This document shows positions 1 to 7,841 of a stretch of 9,240 bases of DNA, in pieces. The first letter of the stretch is position 1. Every line of letters begins with the position of its first letter. The notes beneath the pieces are model-generated. The model did not search any database, was not told where the DNA came from, and saw only the letters and a list, made by a program, of their open reading frames with translations. This stretch comes from Synechococcales cyanobacterium PMM_0003. Its GTDB lineage: Bacteria; Cyanobacteriota; Cyanobacteriia; Pseudanabaenales; Pseudanabaenaceae. The stretch is taken from the NCBI GenBank assembly GCA_949128015.1, contig CASBRC010000318.1:1-9240 (forward strand), in the 5' to 3' direction. The position numbers were made by a program, and so were the translations under genes.

Positions 1-2441
1 ACAGTAAACTCTGTATCAATTACGTCAGAGACAACTGGTGCAAGCAATAAATCAGACTCGCTGATGATTGGCAACTTCTTGCGCGTCAATTGCATCGCTT
101 CTAGACAGATATTGATGTTAGAAACTGCGGCATTATAAGCATCAATATTTTGCTTAACTTCACCTTGCAAACGGCGATTATTGGCAACCTTAGATTGCGC
201 TTCTTTCTCTAGAGTTTGAGCTAGGTAGTCACGGGCGCGATCATACTGTTGCAAGATTTTATCTGCTTGCTTGGCAGCACCGCCAAGTAAATGTGTATTT
301 AGAGTTTGATTAATTGTCTGGCGAAAAGTGCGAAACGCCGTGTCCTTGACTTTGTACTCAAAATCTAATTTTAAAAGCTGACGAATTGCTGGCTCGGACT
401 CAATCATGCTCTGATAGTCATAACCACGACAGGCTTGGTGTAAAGCTTGTTGCATTTGCCAAAAGCCCACAGTACCATCGGCATAAAAAGTAGGACGTTC
501 GCGTACATAGCGATCGCATTCAATTTTAGCTTCATTTACTAAAGCATCAGATGCTTTCACCCTCAAACTTTGCAGATAGCTCTCTGTTTCGCCATCATTA
601 CCCAGCAAGCGATAGAGTTCAAGATAATAATCAGACTTCTTAATCTTCTCAATTAGATTTTGGAAAAAATTGGTAACAATCTCTTTAGAGCATTCCACCA
701 AAACATCCTCTAGCTCATTTGCCAAGAAATAAAAGCCCTCAGTCAGAATACCCATCACAGGCACAACAGAATTACGGCGATGACTGGCTTGAGCGCGTTG
801 ATGGACGACAGCAACGGAGAAATCGACAATTAGCTCGTCTAAGCGTTTAACCATCTTCGTTTTTAGCTTCAAATAATCTGCTTCTAAAAACTCATTGCGA
901 TCGCTAGCTACAGCAACATTCACTTCTTGGGCAATATGCTCGTACAGGCGATCCCCAATCTGTTTAAGGTCATGACTGAGTTTCTGTAACTCTTGCGACT
1001 TGATCGCCTCAATGTCGCGAGGTTGGCTCTCAAGCTTTAGCCACGCTTCTAGATAAGACTTACGCAGAGCAATACAAATCGGTTGTAGATCATCAGCAAG
1101 ATCGGCGAACAGTAAGGGGCGCTTCTCGGTGGTGAGATAGCGGGTAATCCCTGCGCGAAATTCTTCAATACCGCTATCCTTAATCAATTGATCGATTACA
1201 TCCGTTCCCAAACCACTGAGCAAGCGCACATACTTCTCATTATTGACATTGGTTCCGAGAACGCTCTGAGGAATCGTAAATTTGGTAAGATCCAGCTTGC
1301 TGACTAGCGAATAGGTGATAAATTCATTCACAAATTGGGGAGTGCCTTCTTTGTCACCTACAGACTTAAGACTCTCAGCGAATATAGAATCTAGCCCAAA
1401 GCGATCGCTGATACTCGTGTTTTTTATCTGGCTGCCATAGAAACCCAGTAAACCACTAGTTTTATAGATTTTCGAGCTATTGCGAAACTGGCTATAAATC
1501 GTTTGATTGAGGCGATCGCGCAATTGATCGTTTTTCCAAGTCTCATCAATACGGTTGAATACATAAAAAACGCGATCGCGAATTCCTGTATTGCTTTGCA
1601 TCTTTTCACTGAGTTCTGTCTCTTCAGACGTAAGCTCGCCCGTTGACGCAGTTTTCAGCACAAATACTACTGCCGAAGTATCAGGATGCTGAATCTTTTC
1701 AAAGGTGAGGGCGGCATCTTTTTTGACAGGCGCATCAATTCCGGGGGTGTCAATGATCACGTTACCATCTTCTAGCAGTGGATGGTTGCAATAATATTCC
1801 ACGCGCTTTAGAACGGAGCTATTGGCTCCACGCCTTGCATAGTCAGCCGCTTTTTTGAGATTCTCAAAGCCAAACTGCTCCATGGGAAAGGTGGCATTAG
1901 CGATCGTCTTAATGCGATCGCGATTTTGATTAAATCCCTCGATCAACAAATTCAGAGCGTCAGCATCTTTAGCAAGCTTGGATTTGCTCTTGCCACCTTC
2001 TCGCTCAATCACTTCCTGTGTCTGAGTTTGCAGTTGTTTAAGCGCAACAGTATCATTGATGTTTACAGGTGCAGTCAATCCCGCTAACTGAGACAGTGCT
2101 TGTACCTGTTCGCGGACTTCTACCTCGCTGAGAAAGGTTAAGACAACCCGTTCTTCACCAGTTTTGGCAAAGGCAATTTTACATTCTGTCCCTGTAGCAT
2201 GTCCCTCAGCGCTATAAAGCAATTCCCGTTCTAATAGCGCATTAATCAACATTGATTTACCAGCGCTAAAAGCTCCCGCAAACACAATCTCAAAGGTAGG
2301 TGAGATCGCTTTTCTTAGAGAAGACTGGACAACGCTGCCATCTTGCTGCGATCGCAAATTTGGTTCCTGCTGCAAAAGCTGCAAGATCGATTCAACCTGC
2401 GCTTGTAAATCTTGGCATTGTGGAAAAAGAGTAAGCATCAT
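1..2441 (-). CDS. Dynamin-like GTPase (bacterial dynamin-like protein), C-terminus beyond window
   Basis: A reading frame open from an ATG at 2441 to the left edge (813 codons, no stop) encodes a dynamin-superfamily large GTPase. Visible motifs are the P-loop GAFSAGKS (residues 56-63), a switch-I Thr in HATGTE (81-86), DTPG (231-234) and NRID (296-299, the G4 motif). The rest is long, charged and helical, as expected for a stalk. A short hydrophobic stretch at about 559-576 (VVPVMGILTEGFYF) lies where the membrane-contacting paddle sits in the cyanobacterial BDLP. The last ~100 residues look like coiled coil. Members of this family bind and tubulate membranes in a GTP-dependent way; cyanobacterial ones are implicated in membrane remodelling, but the target here is unknown. 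Two consecutive ATG codons (2441, 2438) could serve as start; the first is chosen because AAGGA lies 9 bases upstream. It already exceeds the ~690 residues of the Nostoc BDLP. Confidence 0.93.
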   Translation of the reverse strand, partial: MMLTLFPQCQDLQAQVESILQLLQQEPNLRSQQDGSVVQSSLRKAISPTFEIVFAGAFSAGKSMLINALLERELLYSAEGHATGTECKIAFAKTGEERVVLTFLSEVEVREQVQALSQLAGLTAPVNINDTVALKQLQTQTQEVIEREGGKSKSKLAKDADALNLLIEGFNQNRDRIKTIANATFPMEQFGFENLKKAADYARRGANSSVLKRVEYYCNHPLLEDGNVIIDTPGIDAPVKKDAALTFEKIQHPDTSAVVFVLKTASTGELTSEETELSEKMQSNTGIRDRVFYVFNRIDETWKNDQLRDRLNQTIYSQFRNSSKIYKTSGLLGFYGSQIKNTSISDRFGLDSIFAESLKSVGDKEGTPQFVNEFITYSLVSKLDLTKFTIPQSVLGTNVNNEKYVRLLSGLGTDVIDQLIKDSGIEEFRAGITRYLTTEKRPLLFADLADDLQPICIALRKSYLEAWLKLESQPRDIEAIKSQELQKLSHDLKQIGDRLYEHIAQEVNVAVASDRNEFLEADYLKLKTKMVKRLDELIVDFSVAVVHQRAQASHRRNSVVPVMGILTEGFYFLANELEDVLVECSKEIVTNFFQNLIEKIKKSDYYLELYRLLGNDGETESYLQSLRVKASDALVNEAKIECDRYVRERPTFYADGTVGFWQMQQALHQACRGYDYQSMIESEPAIRQLLKLDFEYKVKDTAFRTFRQTINQTLNTHLLGGAAKQADKILQQYDRARDYLAQTLEKEAQSKVANNRRLQGEVKQNIDAYNAAVSNINICLEAMQLTRKKLPIISESDLLLAPVVSDVIDTEFT

Positions 2442-2450
2442 GCAAACATA

Positions 2451-2455
2451 TCCTT
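2451..2455 (-). promoter_or_regulatory. Ribosome binding site of the dynamin-like gene
   Basis: AAGGA on the minus strand ends 9 bases before the ATG at 2441. It favours the first of the two adjacent ATG codons, although the second (2438) is within reach. Confidence 0.55.
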
Positions 2456-2499
2456 AGATTGAAGAAGATTTAACGCTCTACCCTAAATATATCATTTAT

Positions 2500-2530
2500 A
2501 TCCCCGTTAAATTGCTTTATTAAAGGGGAT
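2500..2530 (-). terminator. Hairpin-like inverted repeat between S9 peptidase and dynamin genes
   Basis: On the minus strand, ATCCCC, one mismatch, TTAA, a 9-10 base A/T-rich loop, then TTAA, one mismatch, GGGGAT. The stem starts 12 bases after the stop codon of the S9 peptidase gene, so it may end that transcript or protect its 3' end. No clean U-run follows on either strand (the minus-strand sequence after it is A/T-rich but mixed), so intrinsic termination is uncertain. A role as an operator for the downstream dynamin gene is the alternative. Confidence 0.35.
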
Positions 2531-2542
2531 TTCTAGGTGATG

Positions 2543-4522
2543 CTAGTTCCGTAAATGCTTTTTGAAGAAGTCGAGGGTATAACCAATTTCTAGGACTTGG
2601 TTACTGCGTTTGCTGGAGCCGTGACCTTCATCAGGGAAGATTACGAGTTGCGATGGAATTTTTTTCTGTTCAAGAATTTTTTGAATTTGGATCGCTTCAC
2701 CAACGGGGACGCGGGGGTCGTTTGCGCCTTGGATAATTAGTAGCGGAGCTTTAATGCGATCGCTATAAGTTACAGGCGACAAATCAATTAAGGCTTGCCG
2801 ATCTTTGACAGGATCACCATACTCACTAATGCGAAGAATGCGACGATAGGGTGCAGTGTTATTTAGGAATGTGACTAAATTGCTAATCCCCACATTGGAT
2901 ACACCTGCATCATAACTACCAGCAAATTTAGACATTCCCATCAGCGCCGCATAGCCACCATAACTACCACCGACGATGCCGATTTTAGGTGTGATGTTGT
3001 TGATTTGCCAATTCTTACGGATATATATGGAAGCGTCTTCGATGTCGGTAATTACTTTGAGGCGATCGCGTCCATTGTCAGCATTGAGCCAAGTTTTGCC
3101 ATAGCCATCACTACCACGCACATTTGGCTCCACAAATACAAATCCTGCATTCACGAATAATTGGGCGTAACGATTGAATCCGGGAATACTTTGTCCTTCG
3201 GGACCACCATGAAAATGAACGATGACTGGACAAGGCTTTTCGAGTGGATCTTGGGCAGTAATTTCACAGCTCGGCGATCGATAGACAAACATGGGAATTT
3301 TTGTCCCATCTCTCGTTGTGTAGTTTTCGAGCTTAGCCGCCGTAAACTCACTAGTGTCGATTTCGGGCGTGCTGGGTAATACCCATTGCGTGAGTTTTTG
3401 GGTTTGCCAATCGTAGACATAGCTGAGACGAGGGGCTTTGCTAGTTTCGACACCAATCGTTGTAAATCTACCGTTGCGAGTAGTGGAACCTGTATAGATA
3501 TGGTCAGCATTAGCAAATTCTGGTAACTGAATTTCTACAAAATTATCAGCAGCGATCGCATTCAGGCGGGTGTAACCACCATCATTAATTGAATAAAGAA
3601 TCCTTTGACGCTGATCGTCAATATCAAAGCCAGACACATCCGCTTTTAGCTCTGGTGTAATCGGAGTAAACTTTTTGTCTTTGTATCGATAAAGGCGACG
3701 GAATTCACCAAATTTTGGAGTTAATACCAGATATTCATCTTTATTAACTCCATATTGAACTGCATATTCTTGCTGCTCATTTTGACCGAGCAGAGGAGTA
3801 GTCTCTCTCGTCTTAACATCAAATTCGTAATATTCGCGGGATAGACTGCCTGTAGCTTTGCCGAAGAGGAATTTTTCGCGATCGCCTGTTTTAGGATTTA
3901 CAAACACGTCGGCAATCCACCAAATTCCATCACCGCCTGAAAGCTGAGTCTTCTTTTTCGTTCGCAAATCGTAGCGATAGATCACCACTGAATCAGGCTT
4001 AATATCATTGGCACTGAAGTAAATTGTGTGTGAATCATTATCGATATATTGCAGGGAAGTCCGCACCCCCGCTAAATGCTGAATTACTTCTAACTCACCG
4101 CCATTAGTCGATTGCAAATACAATCCTGGATTTTCTTCACCTTGGCGATCGCGAGATAGCAATAGATATTTTCCATCGGGAGTCATACCTGCGATCGTGG
4201 TAGCATCCTGTCCACCCGTTACTTGGACAGGAAATTTTTGCGCCCCATCCAGTCGCCATACTTGGATAGTGCCTGTAATTCCCCATGTAAAAAACATCCG
4301 CTTTCCATCGGGTGTCACCATTCCCAACCCTGGCGATCGCACATCCAAAATTGACTCAATTGGACGGGTCACTGTCGCTGGTAATGCTGTGGGTGCATAG
4401 CGCTTAAGAATCGCAGGATCGAGGCTATCTCTGCCCAAACCCGTATATTGAGCATGAGCAGGTAAACCTGAAAAGGCAAGGCTAGCTAAGATGATTGGGA
4501 AAAACTGCGATCGCATATTCAT
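2543..4522 (-). CDS. Exported S9-family (prolyl oligopeptidase type) serine peptidase
   Basis: A 659-residue protein with an alpha/beta-hydrolase C-terminal domain of peptidase family S9. The triad is visible: Ser520 in GGSYGGYA, Asp602 in GANDPRVP and His634 in DEGHGS; HGGPEG at 438-443 is the usual oxyanion-region motif. The N-terminal ~370 residues contain TPDGK-type motifs (VTPDGKRMFF, MTPDGKYLLL) typical of the beta-propeller that gates the active site. A signal peptide is clear: MNMRSQFF, a hydrophobic stretch and an AHA-Q cleavage site near residue 25, so the enzyme should act in the periplasm or outside, probably cleaving short peptides; the substrate cannot be told. The frame can be extended to a TTG at 4561, but ATG 4522 (or 4516) places a normal signal peptide at the N-terminus. 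It follows comEC after 44 bases and is probably co-transcribed. Confidence 0.93.
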   Translation of the reverse strand: MNMRSQFFPIILASLAFSGLPAHAQYTGLGRDSLDPAILKRYAPTALPATVTRPIESILDVRSPGLGMVTPDGKRMFFTWGITGTIQVWRLDGAQKFPVQVTGGQDATTIAGMTPDGKYLLLSRDRQGEENPGLYLQSTNGGELEVIQHLAGVRTSLQYIDNDSHTIYFSANDIKPDSVVIYRYDLRTKKKTQLSGGDGIWWIADVFVNPKTGDREKFLFGKATGSLSREYYEFDVKTRETTPLLGQNEQQEYAVQYGVNKDEYLVLTPKFGEFRRLYRYKDKKFTPITPELKADVSGFDIDDQRQRILYSINDGGYTRLNAIAADNFVEIQLPEFANADHIYTGSTTRNGRFTTIGVETSKAPRLSYVYDWQTQKLTQWVLPSTPEIDTSEFTAAKLENYTTRDGTKIPMFVYRSPSCEITAQDPLEKPCPVIVHFHGGPEGQSIPGFNRYAQLFVNAGFVFVEPNVRGSDGYGKTWLNADNGRDRLKVITDIEDASIYIRKNWQINNITPKIGIVGGSYGGYAALMGMSKFAGSYDAGVSNVGISNLVTFLNNTAPYRRILRISEYGDPVKDRQALIDLSPVTYSDRIKAPLLIIQGANDPRVPVGEAIQIQKILEQKKIPSQLVIFPDEGHGSSKRSNQVLEIGYTLDFFKKHLRN

Positions 4523-4566
4523 AGACTTAAAATTACTTAAATTTAAATAGAGCAGGTACAAATTAT

Positions 4567-6921
4567 TTAGATTGGCGAGCGTGTGTCTTGTTGATCGCGC
4601 AGAGTCTGAAAATCTTTGTCAGAACTCCACTGAATCGCACCATCGCGCCCTGTCCAAAACACTCTAATCTTAGCTTCATAAAGTTGATTAACCGTTGCTT
4701 CGACGATACTAGTGGCTGAGGCGATCGCAATTTTAGGATTGATCGCTTGCAAGATCTCTGGCTCAATTTGACCACCTGTCCACCAGAGAATATTTGCTGA
4801 CAATTGGGGAAGTAGCTCTTTTTTGGCAACGATTGCTTGTTGAGCTTTTGGATCAGCATTGTCTAACAATAACCAAGATAGTTCACCAGTTTTGATTTTG
4901 ATCACATCAGGAGACTGATTGAGTATTTGAATTTCCACCTGATTATTAATTGTCAGGGTTTCACCAACCTTAAGCGAGGCTAAAGGAGTTTGGGTCTTGG
5001 TAAGCGCTTGTTGGAGATCTTGATAAGTTTTTGGAGTGACACCGAGACTGATATCACGAAATTGCGCGATCGCCATGGGTGCTGTCAATATATTCCAGCC
5101 ATCACTAACATCAGGCTGTGTATCCGTGGAAATACCCCAATCAAGGCGATTAATGCCCAGCTTTTGCAAAAAAGGCTGCAATGTAAAACTTGCAAATTGT
5201 TTATCTCCACTGTTAATTAGTACCGTTTGATTTTGGTTCTGGATCAACATGATCGGTACATCATTAAATGCTGGCAATGTGATCTGAGAGATATTTGATT
5301 GTGCGATCGCATTGGGAACAAATAGCACTACGCAAGCTAAAATAAAAGCGATCGTCCAGCGCTGCATTTTGCCAAACCAAGGAACCAGCCAGATCGCGAC
5401 AAATAAGACATAAGCAATCAACATTTGCCAAATGTTAATAGCCCCAACACTAGTACTAGCATTCGGCAAAGTATTGAGCCATTGAGCAAAGCCAATCGTC
5501 CAATGCAGCAAGGGATATAGTAACCATGAAATTACAGCTCCAATTGGCACAAAAACAATCCCTAAGCCACCGCTAATAATGCCGCCATAGGTTGATATAG
5601 CCACTAAGGGTGTCGTAAAGACATTGGCAATCAAACTATAGGGAGAGAGTCTGCCAAATACCAATAGTTGCAATGGCAATGTCCAGATATAGGCTGCGAT
5701 CGGGACAGATAGCAGTTCGGCGATCGTAGGTGGTAGCCATTCCAAACGCTCTGCGATCGAGCGCGAGGTGGTGATCAGTCCAAAAGTCGCCAGAAAACTA
5801 AACTGAAAACCTAAATCCCAAATCCAGAGCGGTTGATATAGCAACAACAAAACTGCTGTAACAATTAAACCCACAACGGGACGGCTACGCCTTTGCACTA
5901 CTAAACCAATCAAACTCCCGAAGCCCATCACCACCGCCCGTAAAATTGACGGACTAGCACCAGTCAATAGTAAATATCCCCCCAAACATAGGCTGCCAAT
6001 CATAAATTGCATCTTCAGCGATTTATTTTGAGTTAATGCGATCGCAGCACCTAAAACCAAAGTCACCTGAAAGCCCGAAGCCGCTAATACAGCCGCTAAC
6101 CCTGCTTGAATAAAAGCATCTTTAATATCACTTGGTAAATCCACCGCCCGACTGCCCAATACCAACGAGCTAAGCAACGCCCCTTCGGGTACACCAGCCC
6201 CCATCACATGAGCGCGGACAATCCGACTGACAAACCACCATTCACCAAAACTGGGCGGATCACCTTGCATAACTAGCGATCGCCCACTCATACCCGCAAA
6301 TACACCCTGACGCGCTAAGTAGGATTTGAAATCAAAAGAACCAAAGTTATCCGCTCGATTTGGTAAATATAGCCGACCCGACAACTCGACCGATTGTCCT
6401 GCTCTTAAACCTGTCACCTCGATCAATGGCACAGTTACATAGAGTTTGCCTGAAGCGGCAATAAATTTATTCTCTGTATCGGTATTCGTTGCAGTATTAG
6501 CATTAGTTTCAGGATTAGGATTTTGAGCTTGATCTCTAATATCCTTAATATTTATTTTGCCAGATGGATTAATCTCCTTCACCTCTAGCAAAAACTTTGC
6601 TCTTTCACTTCGAGTCAAGCTGGGCGCTTCGATTACCTGTCCCCGCACGATCGCATTTGATGAAGGCGCATATTTAGAAATATCATCAGTTTGCGGCTGG
6701 GGCGTGCGAATTTTGACATAAAAGCAAGCAAATACGGCAAGCACCGTTGCCAATAAATAGACCCAACGCTTTGGTCCTAAGCGCCAAATTGCAGGAACCA
6801 GTAACGACAAGCCAAAACCAATCCCCAACACCACATAAAAGCCTGTCCAGTCTGACAGAAAACTGGCATAGGCTCCTGCGACAAAGGACAAAGCTAGAAC
6901 TAAGACAACTTGCGATTTCAT
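4567..6921 (-). CDS. comEC: ComEC/Rec2-family DNA-uptake channel with degenerate metallo-beta-lactamase domain
   Basis: A 784-residue polytopic membrane protein, the normal size for ComEC, which carries single-stranded DNA across the inner membrane in natural transformation. The order is: about three N-terminal membrane helices (residues 1-70); an OB-fold-like DUF4131 region (RGQVIEAPSL near 95) interrupted by an Asn/Thr-rich insert around 135-150; the motif GSFDFKSYLARQGV; and the competence domain with LLSSLVLGSRAVDLP and GLAAVLAASGFQV (274-286), followed by many hydrophobic helices to about 545. The final ~220 residues align with the metallo-beta-lactamase-like domain, but the metal motif THxHxDH reads TDTQPDV (599-605), so three His ligands are absent. 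It begins 4 bases after the stop of the zinc-ribbon gene with no clear Shine-Dalgarno sequence, suggesting translational coupling. Confidence 0.93.
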   Translation of the reverse strand: MKSQVVLVLALSFVAGAYASFLSDWTGFYVVLGIGFGLSLLVPAIWRLGPKRWVYLLATVLAVFACFYVKIRTPQPQTDDISKYAPSSNAIVRGQVIEAPSLTRSERAKFLLEVKEINPSGKINIKDIRDQAQNPNPETNANTATNTDTENKFIAASGKLYVTVPLIEVTGLRAGQSVELSGRLYLPNRADNFGSFDFKSYLARQGVFAGMSGRSLVMQGDPPSFGEWWFVSRIVRAHVMGAGVPEGALLSSLVLGSRAVDLPSDIKDAFIQAGLAAVLAASGFQVTLVLGAAIALTQNKSLKMQFMIGSLCLGGYLLLTGASPSILRAVVMGFGSLIGLVVQRRSRPVVGLIVTAVLLLLYQPLWIWDLGFQFSFLATFGLITTSRSIAERLEWLPPTIAELLSVPIAAYIWTLPLQLLVFGRLSPYSLIANVFTTPLVAISTYGGIISGGLGIVFVPIGAVISWLLYPLLHWTIGFAQWLNTLPNASTSVGAINIWQMLIAYVLFVAIWLVPWFGKMQRWTIAFILACVVLFVPNAIAQSNISQITLPAFNDVPIMLIQNQNQTVLINSGDKQFASFTLQPFLQKLGINRLDWGISTDTQPDVSDGWNILTAPMAIAQFRDISLGVTPKTYQDLQQALTKTQTPLASLKVGETLTINNQVEIQILNQSPDVIKIKTGELSWLLLDNADPKAQQAIVAKKELLPQLSANILWWTGGQIEPEILQAINPKIAIASATSIVEATVNQLYEAKIRVFWTGRDGAIQWSSDKDFQTLRDQQDTRSPI

Positions 6922-6925
6922 GTGT

Positions 6926-7201
6926 TCAGATTAAGTCATCGTCGTAATTATTTTGAATTGCGCGATCGCTAAATTCTGAAGGAGGACGATCATTACTCCA
7001 AGCCCACCAAATCGCTTGGCATTCACAGTGATAAAATTCTTGCCATTTACGTTGATGATTTTCGGTATAAACAGGCGATCGGCGGTTAATCCACACATCT
7101 TTAGCTTTACTAGGTGGCTGCCCACATTTAGGACAACAAAACCCATTGGCATGTGTAGCCTTTTCGACCCACTCTGGAGGTATTGGATTGAAAGCGTCCA
7201 T
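6926..7201 (-). CDS. Small Cys-rich zinc-ribbon-like protein upstream of comEC
   Basis: A 91-residue protein of no recognised function. It has FCCPKCG (Cys22, Cys23, Cys26) and, after a 32-residue spacer, HCEC (His58, Cys59, Cys61), a Cys4-type arrangement compatible with a zinc ribbon. The region between is basic and aromatic (WINRRS, HQRKW), and the second knuckle runs into AIWWAW. The tail is acidic (YDDDLI). There is no signal peptide or membrane segment, so it is presumably cytoplasmic. The start is the ATG at 7201; no strong Shine-Dalgarno is visible. The next gene, comEC, begins 4 bases after its TGA, which suggests co-expression. Whether it has any role in competence is inference from position only. 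The compact Cys pairs and coupling argue that it is a real gene rather than a chance frame. Confidence 0.8.
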   Translation of the reverse strand: MDAFNPIPPEWVEKATHANGFCCPKCGQPPSKAKDVWINRRSPVYTENHQRKWQEFYHCECQAIWWAWSNDRPPSEFSDRAIQNNYDDDLI

Positions 7202-7235
7202 AAAAATTTATCAAGAGCGGACAATTAATCTTGGT

Positions 7236-7244
7236 ATTCTATCA
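7236..7244 (-). promoter_or_regulatory. Possible extended -10 promoter for the zinc-ribbon/comEC/S9 operon
   Basis: The minus strand reads TGATAGAAT, matching an extended -10 (TGnTAnAAT), 34 bases upstream of the ATG at 7201. No convincing -35 box is seen at the expected distance. Confidence 0.3.
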
Positions 7245-7297
7245 GCGTTGTCTTCCAAATATGATTGCCCTGCTCAAATGAGTTAGGTTTAAAAAAG

Positions 7298-7393
7298 GCG
7301 ATCGCAACATCTCTTAATCTCTAACAAAATCTGCGATCGTATTTTTACCAATTACTGAGCATAGCGATCGCAATAGCAATTATTGCTAGAATA
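7298..7393 (+). repeat. Copy 1 of a ~97-bp repeated leader element upstream of TA genes
   Basis: This non-coding stretch is repeated at 8498-8594. The first 42 bases (7298-7339) are identical in the two copies; the remainder differs at about eight positions plus one single-base gap. It starts and is punctuated by HIP1-type sites (7298, 7333, 7364), ends just before the antitoxin leader and contains a palindrome overlapping a -10-like box. It may be a duplicated promoter/operator or the edge of a mobile TA cassette. Similarity stops abruptly on both sides. Confidence 0.9.
7375..7392 (+). promoter_or_regulatory. Palindrome overlapping a -10-like box: candidate antitoxin operator/promoter
   Basis: AGCAAT-T-ATTGCT (7375-7387) is a perfect odd-length palindrome, immediately followed by and overlapping TAGAAT (7387-7392). 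A dyad over a promoter just ahead of an antitoxin gene is the usual layout for TA autoregulation. No good -35 box is present. In the second repeat copy the dyad has one mismatch and the box reads TAAAAT. Confidence 0.4.
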
Positions 7394-7426
7394 CTGAATG
7401 ATTTAGAGAAATTATAGGTGCAGCCA

Positions 7427-7675
7427 ATGGTTACAGCAATTAAGCAGATGGGGACTGTCGGTAAAGATGGAAAAATTGAACTTTATACGCCTGAGTTGCT
7501 TGAAGGTACAGAGGTTGAAGTAATTCTGTTGGTTAATAGTCAGGATGAAACGGAGTATTTGCTTTCTAATTCGGTAAATCGTAAAAGGTTGTTAGATGCG
7601 GTTTCTAATTTAGAAAAAGGTGAAGGTTTAGTTGCGATTTCGGCTGAGGAATGGCATGAGAAATATTGTATTTGA
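7427..7675 (+). CDS. YefM/Phd-like antitoxin with AbrB-like N-terminus
   Basis: An 82-residue protein whose C-terminal half (ETEYLLSNSVNRKRLLDAV, residues 41-59) matches the toxin-binding segment of YefM antitoxins, which wraps around YoeB. The N-terminal half (VGKDGKIELYTPELLEGTEVEVIL) resembles the short beta-strand pattern of AbrB-type or other small cyanobacterial antitoxins rather than the YefM fold, so the protein may be a domain-swapped variant. ATG 7427 is chosen over the GTG at 7418 because AGG lies 8 bases before it and conserved sequence begins there. Its 3' end overlaps by 20 bases the start of a YoeB-like frame, as expected for a yefM-yoeB pair. Because that toxin is truncated, the antitoxin is now probably an orphan. 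Confidence 0.85.
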   Translation: MVTAIKQMGTVGKDGKIELYTPELLEGTEVEVILLVNSQDETEYLLSNSVNRKRLLDAVSNLEKGEGLVAISAEEWHEKYCI

Positions 7676-7841
7676 GCCGCAAGCGTTTCAAGATTTCAAT
7701 AATTGGGCTAGAGAGGATAAGAAAATTTATGGCAAAATCGTTAATCTGATTAGTGATATATTACGCAGTCCTTTTGATGGAATTGGTAAGCCTGAACCTC
7801 TGAAATATGAGCTAAAATTTAACTATGGCAAGGAAAAAACT
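7656..7841 (+). pseudogene. yoeB: Truncated YoeB/Txe-family mRNA interferase
   Basis: From ATG 7656 the frame begins MRNIVFEPQAFQDF and continues through NWAREDKKIYGKI, SPFDGIGKPEPLKYEL, matching YoeB residues 1 to about 52 end to end. After that the family sequence stops: the usual SGxWSRRIxxEHRLVY and final xYHY are missing. Of the ribosome-dependent RNase residues known from E. coli YoeB, only the Glu of KPEP remains; Arg65, His83 and Tyr84 are lost, so no RNase activity is expected. No stop codon ends the fragment: the frame continues straight into the antitoxin that starts at 7842, so translation from 7656 would make a 187-residue chimera. The cause is best explained by a deletion fusing the toxin to the leader of another TA gene. 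Confidence 0.85.
7830..7834 (+). promoter_or_regulatory. Ribosome binding site of the fused antitoxin
   Basis: AAGGA lies 7 bases before ATG 7842, inside the remnant yoeB frame. It shows that the second protein has its own initiation site even though the frames are continuous, and it marks where the leader of the incoming TA gene begins. Confidence 0.65.

Noticed and set aside
1424..1609. Small minus-strand frame inside the dynamin gene
   Set aside because: It is an out-of-frame shadow of a well-supported gene.
4523..4561. TTG start adding 13 residues to the S9 peptidase
   Set aside because: The added residues would precede a normal signal peptide; ATG 4522 or 4516 fits better.
7632..7655. 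TTG start giving an 8-residue extension to the YoeB-fusion frame
   Set aside because: It lies inside the upstream antitoxin gene; YoeB homology starts exactly at ATG 7656.
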